Shown here: in pieces, positions 33,130 through 41,226 of the stretch
Numbering within the stretch: the stretch's first letter is position 1
Layout of the letters: each line of letters begins with the position of its first letter
DNA from: Betaproteobacteria bacterium
GTDB taxonomy: Bacteria; Pseudomonadota; Gammaproteobacteria; Burkholderiales; Rhodocyclaceae
DNA: 64,000 bases
Direction of reading: 5' to 3'
Assembly (NCBI GenBank): GCA_016868295.1
Contig: VGHJ01000007.1
Coordinates: forward strand, 1 to 64,000
Notes under the pieces: generated by a model
What the model was told of the DNA's origin: nothing
Databases searched by the model: none
Seen by the model: the letters and a program-made list of their open reading frames with translations, nothing else
Position numbers and translations under genes: made by a program

Positions 33130-34812
33130 ATGATCTACAGCCACAAATCCCCTGCCCTGCTGATCATCGGCATCCTCATGCTGATGTGGGGCTGGCTGAA
33201 CAATGCCGGCAGCCTCGACGGCATGCAGGGCTGGTTGCATCCCGGCGCCTACAAGGAGCACAAGCAGGCAGTCGAGAAGCACGCCGCCGATGCCAAGGCC
33301 GCCGCCGAGAAGGCCGCGGCGGAGGGCAAGCCGGCACCCGAGGCGAAGCCGATGAAACCCTCGAAGTTCGACGGCACCAAGGCCGAGCAGGCGCAGCTCG
33401 CCTACATCCTCGGCGGCCTCTTCGCCGCCGTCGGCGTGCTGGTGCTGGTGATCCCGAAGAAGGAGGGGCACCTCGACTACTACGCCGGCGTGGTGCCGGG
33501 CATGGCCTTCATCGTCGGCATCGCCTGCGCCGTGCGCTGGATCCTCGATCCGATGTTCGCCAACTGGGGCAAGGCGGCGCAGCCGACGCTGGGCTGGGAC
33601 TTCGCCCGCATCATGAACCTCAACTACATCATCCTCGGCATCGTCCTCGGCATGATCATCGTGAACGTGTTCCGCATTCCCGCCTGGGCGAACAACGGCG
33701 TGAGAACGGCGCGCCTCTTCCTCAAGACCGGCGTGGTGCTGCTCGGCACGCTCTACTCGGCGGCCGAGCTGGCCCAGCTCGGCGCCCTGTCGGTGGTGAT
33801 GATCGGCTTCTTCGTGCTCGGCTCGGTCTGGCTGGTGCTGCTCTGGGGCCCGCGCATGGGCGCCAGCAACTCGATGACGGGGTGCTCTCCCTCCGGCGTC
33901 GGCGTCTGCGGCGTCTCGGCGGCGGTGGCCGCTTCCCCGGTGGTAAACGCCAAGGCGGTGGACATCGCCTTCACGCTCGGCACCATCCTGCTCTGGGGCG
34001 TGCTGTGCATGTTCACCTTCCCCACCATCGGCCAGCTGCTCGGCATGGGACCGGTGCAGTTCGGCGCCTGGGCCGGCACCGGCATCCTCAACTCGGCGCA
34101 GGTGGCGGGCGCGGCGCTGGCCTTCGACCCGCACGGCATCGAGACGCTGAAGGTCGCCGAGATCTTCAACATCACGCGCGTGCTGTTCCTGCCCCTCATC
34201 GTGGTGTGGCTGGCGGCCTGGTACGTCAAGCGCGAGGTCGGCGCGCAGAAGGTGGATCTGGGCAAGGTGCTGGTGGCGAAGTTCCCGGTGTTCGTCATCG
34301 GCTTCCTCTTCATGTTCCTGCTGTCCACGATGGGCGTGTTCGCCCCTTCCGGCCACTACCAGGGCAAGTACTTCGCCCACGAGCAGGTGAAGGAGGACAA
34401 GCTGCTCAAGGAGAAGGATCTCGCCGCCCTTCAGGCGATGCTGCCGAAAGTAACCAAGCCCGAGGAGACGAAGGCGCTGCAGGACCTCATCGCCAACCGG
34501 AAGCTCACCTCGCGCGAGCAGGATCACGTGCTGAAGGGCGTGGCCAAGGCAGCCAAGGACGACAAGGCGGTGAAGGACGCCATCGGCAACGCCAACAAGG
34601 CGGCCTGGCACGACTCGAAGATCATCCGCGCCTTCCGCGACTGGATTGCCTGGCTCTTCGCCATCGGCCTCACCGGCCTGGGCATGCAGATCACCGTGGC
34701 CTCGATCAAGCAGGCCGGCGGCAAGCCGCTCATCATCGGCTCGGTGGTCGGCACCATCAAGGCGATCGGTTCGCTGATCGTGGTGCTGCTGTTCGTCAAG
34801 GAATTCGTCTAA
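33130..34812 (+). CDS. YeiH-family (PF03601-like) putative sulfate exporter with charged insertions
   Basis: SNSMTGCSPSGVGVCGVSAAVAASPVVNAKAVDIAFTLGTILLWGVLCMF, GTGILNSAQVAGAALAF; polytopic. Confidence 0.75.
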   Translation: MIYSHKSPALLIIGILMLMWGWLNNAGSLDGMQGWLHPGAYKEHKQAVEKHAADAKAAAEKAAAEGKPAPEAKPMKPSKFDGTKAEQAQLAYILGGLFAAVGVLVLVIPKKEGHLDYYAGVVPGMAFIVGIACAVRWILDPMFANWGKAAQPTLGWDFARIMNLNYIILGIVLGMIIVNVFRIPAWANNGVRTARLFLKTGVVLLGTLYSAAELAQLGALSVVMIGFFVLGSVWLVLLWGPRMGASNSMTGCSPSGVGVCGVSAAVAASPVVNAKAVDIAFTLGTILLWGVLCMFTFPTIGQLLGMGPVQFGAWAGTGILNSAQVAGAALAFDPHGIETLKVAEIFNITRVLFLPLIVVWLAAWYVKREVGAQKVDLGKVLVAKFPVFVIGFLFMFLLSTMGVFAPSGHYQGKYFAHEQVKEDKLLKEKDLAALQAMLPKVTKPEETKALQDLIANRKLTSREQDHVLKGVAKAAKDDKAVKDAIGNANKAAWHDSKIIRAFRDWIAWLFAIGLTGLGMQITVASIKQAGGKPLIIGSVVGTIKAIGSLIVVLLFVKEFV

Positions 34813-34852
34813 CCCTCTCCCCCGACCCCTCTTCCGCACGCGGGAGAGGGGC
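34813..34852. repeat. CT/GA-rich palindromic repeat
   Basis: CCCTCTCCCCCGACCCCTCTTCCGCACGCGGGAGAGGGG. Confidence 0.7.
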
Positions 34853-34869
34853 GTAGAAAGGAGCAAGTC

Positions 34870-35004
34870 ATGGCTGAAGAAGAGAAGAAGTTCGACCGCG
34901 GCACCCAGCTCTCGATTTTCGTCAGCGACCGCATGGAAGACGTCGGCGCGCTGGTGTTGGCGCTGGCCATCGCCATCGGCATCCTGATCGTCGTCGGCAA
35001 GTGA
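34870..35004 (+). CDS. 44-aa single-TM microprotein
   Basis: MAEEEKKFDRGTQLSIFVSDRMEDVGALVLALAIAIGILIVVGK; AAAGGAGC before the ATG; stop overlaps the next gene's GTG. Confidence 0.7.
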   Translation: MAEEEKKFDRGTQLSIFVSDRMEDVGALVLALAIAIGILIVVGK

Positions 35005-35462
35005 GCTTTATTCCGGAAACCCTGCTGCTGGCGCATCACGGGACGGACGGGGCAAAGCGGGCGGAGGCGGCGGCCTTCGCCTGCGCCGTCGCCAGCAGGA
35101 CGCGCATTGTGCACCTCTTCGTCGTTCCGGATTTCTGGGCCGGCATGCAGGGCGACGACTGGCTCAACAACGCCTGGACGCGCGACGCCTTCGCCGTGCA
35201 TGTCGAGCGCCAGCTCGACGCCGAGGCGACCATGGAAGTCGACGCCCTCGCCGCGCACTGCATGGCGCGCGGGTTGACCTGCAACAGCCTGGTGCGCTTT
35301 GGCGAGCCGGCGGAATGCCTGCTCGCCGTAGCGCGCGAAGTGCAGCCCGACCTCGTCGTCATCGGCCCGCCGCGGCCGAAAGGCACGCTGGGCTACCGCA
35401 GCCGCATGGACCTCGAGAAACTCGCCCGCGGCCTGACCGCCCCTTTGCTGATTGCCCGCTGA
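35001..35462 (+). CDS. Universal stress protein family protein
   Basis: C-terminal PDLVVIGPPRPKGTLGYRSRMDLEKLARGLTAPLLIAR; GTG start overlapping the upstream TGA. Confidence 0.7.
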   Translation: MSFIPETLLLAHHGTDGAKRAEAAAFACAVASRTRIVHLFVVPDFWAGMQGDDWLNNAWTRDAFAVHVERQLDAEATMEVDALAAHCMARGLTCNSLVRFGEPAECLLAVAREVQPDLVVIGPPRPKGTLGYRSRMDLEKLARGLTAPLLIAR

Positions 35463-36030
35463 ACCACCGACAGACAACGCCGCCTGGGTCGACATCGACC
35501 TGCCGCAGCCAGCGCAGGACGTCGCCGAATATCTGCGCGACGTCGAGCGCCTGCTGCGCCTGAATCCCTACCTCGAGATCCGCCGCTTCGAAAAAGCGCC
35601 GCAAGGTTTCGCGCTCGAAGCGCTCAACGAGATGAACGGATGTGCCGTGTCGCAGCGACTGACTTTCGACGCGGCGGGACTGCGCGGCTACGTCCTCCGC
35701 TACGACACGGGGCTGAAGCAGACCACCGAGGTCGCGGTCGAGCCGCATCGCGCGGGGTCCAGGCTGCGCATCCGCGAAACCTACCGCCCGCCCGCCGACG
35801 ATGCCGAGCTCGCCCAGGTCGACCGCAGCCTGACGCCGTGGGGGCAATCGATCCGCCGCCATTTCATGGGGTTGGCGCGCTGGGGCCGACTGCCCGGCTA
35901 CCGCCGCTGGCGCGAACGCGTCTGGCTGGGCATGAAGCCGCGCGAGCGGCGCGTGACGCGGCTCATCGTCTGGGCGACGCTCGTCGAATTCTTCGTCTTC
36001 GTCGCCGCCGTCTTTCTCTACCTCGGCTGA
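35452..36030 (+). CDS. SRPBCC-like protein with C-terminal TM segment
   Basis: DIDLPQPAQDVAEYLRDVERLLRLNPYLEIRRFEKA...RLRIRETYRP; terminal hydrophobic helix; TTG start overlapping usp. Confidence 0.55.
   Translation: MPAEPPTDNAAWVDIDLPQPAQDVAEYLRDVERLLRLNPYLEIRRFEKAPQGFALEALNEMNGCAVSQRLTFDAAGLRGYVLRYDTGLKQTTEVAVEPHRAGSRLRIRETYRPPADDAELAQVDRSLTPWGQSIRRHFMGLARWGRLPGYRRWRERVWLGMKPRERRVTRLIVWATLVEFFVFVAAVFLYLG
35657..35666 (-). repeat. AAAGTCAGTC word, exact copy
   Basis: GACTGACTTT on plus; inside the SRPBCC-like gene. Confidence 0.9.
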
Positions 36031-37220
36031 TCACGTTCCTCCGGCGGCTTGAGGCCGCGGAAGGCGCGCCAGAGCAATAGATCGTAGGCGATCTTCATGC
36101 CGGCGCCGATGAACAGCGGCGCGGCGAGCGAGGCGGCCTGCATCAGCCAGCCGGCGAAAGTGGGCGCCACCGCCCAGCCGCCGAGGCGCACGAGGTGCGT
36201 GACCCCGGATGCATAGGTGCGTTCCTCCGGCTGCACCACCGCCATGACGTAGGACTGCCGCGTCGGCACGTCCATCTCGACCAGTCCTTCGCGCAGCAGG
36301 AACAGCAGCGCCGCCACGGGGAAATTCGGCGCGAAGGCGACCGAGGCGAGCAGGAGGCTCGACGGGATGTGGGTGAACACCATGGTATTCACCAGTCCTA
36401 TCCGCGCCGCCAGCCACGCCGCGCCGAGGTGCGAAAGGGCATTCAGCACGCGCGCGGCGAAGAACAGGCCGCCGATCCACGCGGCGGAGACGGCGAAGCG
36501 CTCGAAGAAATAATAGGACAGCAGCGCCGAGCCGAGGAAGCCGCCGGCGATGCTGTCGATGGCGAACAGCGCCGAGATCTTCCAGACAATCTTTCTGCTC
36601 TCTGGCGACACCGGCCGGCGCGGGCCGGCGGCGCCGGTCTCCGCCGCCGATGACAGCGCGAGGGCCAGCGGCGCGCCGGCGGCGAGCAGCGCCGCGTAGA
36701 GCAGGAACATGGCGCGGAAGGCCTGCGTCTCGTCGACGCCCAGTTCGGCGAGCAGGGTCGGCGCCGCCGCCAGCAGCGCGCCGAGCGCGTGGCCGATGTC
36801 GGTGAGCAGGTTGTAGCGGGCGAAGGCGCCGGTGCGGCCGGCGTCGTCGGTGGTCGCCGGCAGGATAGCCTGCTCCAGCACCAGCGCCGCGCCGCGGTCG
36901 CGGCCCATGCCGTTGAGGATGCCGACGAAGGCCGCCGCCGCCATCGCCCACGGCGCGCTCACCCATGCCGCGCCGAGGCCGCCGATCGCACCGAGCAGGG
37001 ACAGCCCGAGCAGGCAGCGGCGCCGGCCGAGGCGGTCGCCGGCCCAGGTCACGATCACCAGCGCCAGCGTCGCGCTGGCGAGTCCGGCCGAGAGCACGGC
37101 GCCGATGGCGGCGGCGGAGAAGCCGAGCCGCGCCAAAGTCAGTCCCAGCAGCACGCCGGCCATGCCGGTGGCCAGCGCGCGCAGAAAAGCGGCGGCATAG
37201 ATGAGGCGGCGGTCGTTCAT
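36018..37220 (-). CDS. MFS transporter
   Basis: 12-TM-like hydrophobic pattern, TWAGDRLGRRRCLLGLSLLGA MFS loop motif; track extension to 37289 is repeat-derived (WIPAFAGMT). Confidence 0.82.
   Translation of the reverse strand: MNDRRLIYAAAFLRALATGMAGVLLGLTLARLGFSAAAIGAVLSAGLASATLALVIVTWAGDRLGRRRCLLGLSLLGAIGGLGAAWVSAPWAMAAAAFVGILNGMGRDRGAALVLEQAILPATTDDAGRTGAFARYNLLTDIGHALGALLAAAPTLLAELGVDETQAFRAMFLLYAALLAAGAPLALALSSAAETGAAGPRRPVSPESRKIVWKISALFAIDSIAGGFLGSALLSYYFFERFAVSAAWIGGLFFAARVLNALSHLGAAWLAARIGLVNTMVFTHIPSSLLLASVAFAPNFPVAALLFLLREGLVEMDVPTRQSYVMAVVQPEERTYASGVTHLVRLGGWAVAPTFAGWLMQAASLAAPLFIGAGMKIAYDLLLWRAFRGLKPPEERDQPR
37135..37144 (+). repeat. AAAGTCAGTC word, exact copy
   Basis: Direct reading; inside the MFS gene. 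Confidence 0.9.
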
Positions 37221-37245
37221 AAGTCCGTCATTCCCGCAAAGATCC

Positions 37246-37314
37246 GTCATTCCCGCGAAAGCGGGAATCCACGATTGAGTGCCTCCCATGGATTCCCGCT
37301 TTCGCGGGAATGAC
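37246..37314. repeat. Inverted pair of 26-bp palindrome-containing repeats
   Basis: GTCATTCCCGCGAAAGCGGGAATCCA (37246-37271) and its exact reverse complement (37289-37314), plus a truncated GTCATTCCCGC at 37227. Confidence 0.9.
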
Positions 37315-37357
37315 GAAGTTATTGTTATAAGTATTACTTTATTGTAGAGTTATTTAC

Positions 37358-38296
37358 ATGATCAAGCAAACCCCGGCCGACTGGCTGCTGCTCGTCACCA
37401 CCCTGCCGACGAAGAACGCCACGGCGCGCATGCGCCTGTGGCGCGCGCTCAAGGCGCACGGCTGCGCCACCCTGCGCGACGGCGCCTACCTGCTGCCGGA
37501 CCAGGCGAAGACGGAGCACGCCCTGGCGCGGCTCGCAGCCGACACCGAGGCGGCCGGCGGCAGCGCCCACCTGCTGCGGCTGGCGAGCCGCGACGCCGCG
37601 CAGGAGGCCGCCTTCCGCAAGGGGTTCGACCGCAGCGCCGACTACCGCGCCCTGCTCGATGCCCTCGGCAGGATGCCGAAGCGCGAGGTGGCGGCGCTGA
37701 AGGCGCTGAAGAACCTGCGCCGCGAGTTCGAGGCCATCGCCGCGACGGATTATTTCCCGGGCGAAGCCCGGCGCCAGGCGGAAGCAACGCTGCGGGCGCG
37801 CGAAGCCGCCGCCGGCGGCGAGCCGGCCAGCATCGCCGGCCGGGTGCGCCGTCTCGCGGCGGCTGACTTTCAGGGGCGCAACTGGGCGACGCGCAAACAC
37901 CCGTGGGTGGACCGCATGGCCTCGGCCTGGCTGATCCGCCGCTTCATCGACCGCAAGGCGAAGTTCCTCTGGCTCGACGACCCGAAGCGCTGCCCGAAGA
38001 AGGCGCTCGGCTTCGACTTCGACGGCGCGGCGTTCACCCACGTCGACGGCCGCGTGACGTTCGAGGTGCTGCTGGCGAGCTTCGGCCTCGAGGCCGACGC
38101 CGCCCTCGCCCGCATCGCCACCATCGTGCATTTTCTCGACGTCGGCGGCGTGCCGGTGGCCGAGGCGGCGGGCATCGAGGCGGTGCTGACGGGGCTCCGC
38201 GCCGTTTCATCCGACGACGACAAACTGCTGGCCGAGGCGAGCCGCGTCTTCGACGGCCTCTACAACAACTATCGACAGGAGAACCCCAATGAGTGA
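37358..38296 (+). CDS. chrB: Chromate resistance protein ChrB
   Basis: WLLLVTTLPTKNATARMRLWRALKAHGCATLRDGAYLLP; C-terminal TRKHPWVDRMASAWLIRRFIDRKAKFLWL. Confidence 0.9.
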   Translation: MIKQTPADWLLLVTTLPTKNATARMRLWRALKAHGCATLRDGAYLLPDQAKTEHALARLAADTEAAGGSAHLLRLASRDAAQEAAFRKGFDRSADYRALLDALGRMPKREVAALKALKNLRREFEAIAATDYFPGEARRQAEATLRAREAAAGGEPASIAGRVRRLAAADFQGRNWATRKHPWVDRMASAWLIRRFIDRKAKFLWLDDPKRCPKKALGFDFDGAAFTHVDGRVTFEVLLASFGLEADAALARIATIVHFLDVGGVPVAEAAGIEAVLTGLRAVSSDDDKLLAEASRVFDGLYNNYRQENPNE

Positions 38297-39638
38297 CGAC
38301 ATTCCCGCCGCGCCGCCGCCCGCGCCCACGCTGGGCGAGGCCTTCAAGTACTGGCTCAAGCTCGGCTTCATCAGCTTCGGCGGCCCCGCCGGACAGATCG
38401 CCATGATGCACCAGGAGCTGGTCGAGCGCCGCCGCTGGATCTCCGAGCACCGCTACCTGCACGCGCTCAATTACTGCATGCTGCTGCCGGGGCCGGAAGC
38501 CATCCAGCTCGCCATCTACATCAGCTGGCTGATGCACGGTGTCAGGGGCGCGGTCATGGCCGGCGTGCTGTTCTTCCTGCCGGCCTTCGCGCTGCTGTCG
38601 CTGCTCGCCGGCATCTACCTCGCCTACGGCGACGTGCCGCAGGTGGCCGGCGTCTTCTACGCCATCAAGCCGGCCGTGGTCGCCGTGGTGCTGTTCGCCG
38701 CCTGGCGCATCGGCTCGCGGGCGATCAAGAATGAAGTCCTGCTCGGCATCTGCGCGCTGGCCTTCGTCGGCATCTTCTTCTTCAAGATCGACTTTCCCTG
38801 GATCGTGCTGGCCGCCGGCATCCTCGGCGCATTGGGTAACGCAATGGGCGGCAAGCTCGCGAGCAAGTTCAAGGGCGGCGGCGGCCACGGCGCCTCGCAC
38901 AAGCAGTACGGCCCGGCGCTGATCGACGACGATACCCCGCCGCCGGCCCACGCCCGGTTCACCTGGACCCGGCTGGTCGTGACCACGCTGGCGTTCGTCA
39001 CCCTCGGCGCGGCGCCGCTGCTGGCGCTGCGGGGCAGCGGCACGCTGCTCGACATGGGCGAATTCTTCACCGCCGCCGCCTTCCTCACGATCGGCGGCGC
39101 CTACGCCGTGCTGCCCTACGTCTACCAGGCGGCGGTCGAGCACTTCGGCTGGCTCACCGGCCCGCAGATGATGGACGGCCTGGCGCTGGGCGAAACCACG
39201 CCGGGGCCGCTGATCATGGTGGTGACCTGGGTCGGCTACATCGGCGGCGTGACCAAGCAGGTGCTCGCCGATCCCGTCGCCGCCGGCCTCGCCGGCGCCA
39301 GCGTCGCCACCTTTTTCACTTTCCTGCCGAGCTTCTGGTTCATCATCGCCGGCGCCCCCGTGGTGGAAGCCACGCGCGGCGAGCTCAAGTTCACCGCGCC
39401 GCTCACCGCCATCTCCGCCGCCGTGGTCGGCGTGATCGTCAACCTCGCCGTCTTCTTCGCCTGGCACACCTTCTGGCCGCAGGCCAGCGAGGCCGCGCCC
39501 TTCGCCGGGCCGTTCGACTGGCTGTCGGTCGTCGTCGCCGTCGCCGCCTTCCTCGCCCTGTGGAAGTACAAGGTCGACATCATGAAAGTCATCGGCGCCT
39601 GCGCGCTGCTCGGCCTGGCGCTGTCCTTCGTGAGGTAG
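38289..39638 (+). CDS. chrA: Chromate efflux transporter ChrA
   Basis: FKYWLKLGFISFGGPAGQIAMMHQELVERRRWISEHRYLHALNYCMLLPGPEAIQLAIY; two-half transporter. Confidence 0.93.
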   Translation: MSDDIPAAPPPAPTLGEAFKYWLKLGFISFGGPAGQIAMMHQELVERRRWISEHRYLHALNYCMLLPGPEAIQLAIYISWLMHGVRGAVMAGVLFFLPAFALLSLLAGIYLAYGDVPQVAGVFYAIKPAVVAVVLFAAWRIGSRAIKNEVLLGICALAFVGIFFFKIDFPWIVLAAGILGALGNAMGGKLASKFKGGGGHGASHKQYGPALIDDDTPPPAHARFTWTRLVVTTLAFVTLGAAPLLALRGSGTLLDMGEFFTAAAFLTIGGAYAVLPYVYQAAVEHFGWLTGPQMMDGLALGETTPGPLIMVVTWVGYIGGVTKQVLADPVAAGLAGASVATFFTFLPSFWFIIAGAPVVEATRGELKFTAPLTAISAAVVGVIVNLAVFFAWHTFWPQASEAAPFAGPFDWLSVVVAVAAFLALWKYKVDIMKVIGACALLGLALSFVR

Positions 39639-39709
39639 GCAGGGATGAAACGGGTCGCCCGCGAGCGCCCGAAGATCGGCCGCATCGCCTGACGGCGAAA
39701 TTGACGCCG

Positions 39710-39753
39710 ATCATGATGTTCATTATGATGATCAATGGTTCATTATATTGAAC
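39710..39753. promoter_or_regulatory. Candidate autoregulatory operators of the XRE regulator
   Basis: Direct repeats GTTCATTAT at 39718 and 39738, palindromes ATCATGATGTTCATTATGAT and GTTCATTATATTGAAC. Confidence 0.6.
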
Positions 39754-40274
39754 ATGATAATCCCGTGATCGCCGACCTGTCATCGCTCGTTCGCGCGCGC
39801 CGGCGCGAGCTGAACCTCAGCCAGCAGCAGCTGGCCAGGGCGGCGACCGTCTCCAGGACCACGCTTTCGCACGTCGAACGGGGCAAGGCGCCGCACGTGC
39901 AGATGGACGTGCTCGATCGCATCCTGCGCGCCCTCGGCCTGGCGCCGCGGCTGGCCGCCGGCGCGGCGCCCGACGCGGCCCGGCTGGCGGCGCGCATGGC
40001 GCACCAGGCGCGCCTGCATGCGCAGCGCGAGCGGCATTTGCGCCTGGCGGTGGCGCTGGCCGCCGACCCGAGGGCGGCACGCGGCAAGATCGAGCGTGCG
40101 CAAAGCGTCGTCGAACTGTGGCGCAGGAACCGCAGCTGCAGCCCGCAATACGTCAGGCGCTGGACGGCATTGCTGGCGCTGCCGCCGGCGCGGCTGGCGC
40201 AGCGCATGGCCAGCCTGGCCGATTGGGAAGACGCGCTGTTCCAGAACACGCCCTGGTCCTGGGCATGGAACTGA
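39735..40274 (+). CDS. XRE/HTH transcriptional regulator (antitoxin-like)
   Basis: RRRELNLSQQQLARAATVSRTTLSHVERGKAPHVQMDVLDRILRALGL; GTG at 39765 may be the true start. Confidence 0.8.
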   Translation: MVHYIEHDNPVIADLSSLVRARRRELNLSQQQLARAATVSRTTLSHVERGKAPHVQMDVLDRILRALGLAPRLAAGAAPDAARLAARMAHQARLHAQRERHLRLAVALAADPRAARGKIERAQSVVELWRRNRSCSPQYVRRWTALLALPPARLAQRMASLADWEDALFQNTPWSWAWN

Positions 40275-40529
40275 ATGAGGCTAACCCCGTTTCAGTACCG
40301 ATCAGAAGTAGAAATTTCCAGCCGCTTGCCGGCGGCATCGTCGCCGGCTTTCTCGACCCGAACGACGCGGCGGTCTCGAAATACGCCCGCGGCGAACCGC
40401 GCGACCGGGAATGGATCCGCGCCGGTCATCGAGAGCCACTTCCGGGATACGGTATTTCTCGACGATGCCGAACGCCTGCGGGCGCACCGGCTGCTGGCGG
40501 AGGATCAGGCCTGGCTGGCCCGTGCCTGA
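40265..40529 (+). pseudogene. Truncated, frameshifted fragment resembling a DUF6036/nucleotidyltransferase-type toxin C-terminus
   Basis: Frame 1 MELNEANPVS...FLDPNDAAVSKYARGEPRDREWIRAG, then the +1 frame continues VIESHFRDTVFLDDAERLRAHRLLAEDQAWLARA; junction about 40425. Confidence 0.5.
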
Positions 40530-40567
40530 ACATCCCTTAGGTAACAGTCGGTCCCGCCAACACGGCG

Positions 40568-40594
40568 AAAAAAAGCCCCGCCATGCGGCGGGGT
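40568..40594 (-). terminator. Rho-independent terminator after the cytochrome b gene
   Basis: Minus strand: CCCCGCC gcat GGCGGGG CTTTTTTT. Confidence 0.8.
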
Positions 40595-40618
40595 CTGATC
40601 GTTGCGGGACGGCGAAGC

Positions 40619-41215
40619 CTAGTCGACCTCTTCCCAGCCGGTGATCATCGCCTTGAGGTGCGCGGTCGGCGTGTGGCCGGCGGTCGCCAGGTAGATGTGG
40701 GCGATGAAGAAAATGAGCATGAGGAAGGCGCCGATGGTATGGCCGGTGGCGACGAGGCCGAGGTCGAGGCCGCCCAGGCCCCAGGCGGCCCACCGGTCGT
40801 AGAAGAGGTAGAGCCAGCCGGTGATCCAGATCAGCGGGCTGATGAAGAGCAGCACGCCGAGGTAGGCCAGGCGCTGCAGCGGGTTGTGCTTCCGGAGCGT
40901 AGTCTGGCGGAACGGGTGCGGCGCGTGCGTGAAGATGCCCGAGAGGTAGTACTTCAGCATCGCCACCACCTTCTCCGTGGTCGGGATGTACTGCTTCCAC
41001 TCACCCGTGGTGAGGTGCCAGAAGATGGCGAAAACCCACAGGCCGACCAGCGTCCAGGCGGCGAGGGTGTGGAAACCCACCGCCTGCTCGAAGCCGAAGA
41101 CGCGATAGGCGCCGTGGATCTCGAAGCCGGTGAGCAGGAGGAACATGATCAGCGCGGCCTGCGACCAGTGCCAGAAGCGCTCGAATCTCTTGAAGATGTA
41201 GATGCGTTCAGCCAT
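40619..41215 (-). CDS. Cytochrome b561/thiosulfate reductase cytochrome b-like subunit
   Basis: MAERIYIFKRFERFWHWSQAALIMFLLLTGFEIHG; HTIGAFLMLIFFIAHIYLATAG. Confidence 0.85.
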   Translation of the reverse strand: MAERIYIFKRFERFWHWSQAALIMFLLLTGFEIHGAYRVFGFEQAVGFHTLAAWTLVGLWVFAIFWHLTTGEWKQYIPTTEKVVAMLKYYLSGIFTHAPHPFRQTTLRKHNPLQRLAYLGVLLFISPLIWITGWLYLFYDRWAAWGLGGLDLGLVATGHTIGAFLMLIFFIAHIYLATAGHTPTAHLKAMITGWEEVD

Positions 41216-41226
41216 TTTCGTTCTCC

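Noticed and set aside
37221-37289. N-terminal extension of the MFS protein (MGGTQSWIPAFAGMTDLCGNDGL)
   Set aside because: WIPAFAGMT is the typical translation of the ATTCCCGCGAAAGCGGGAAT repeat; the real start is 37220.
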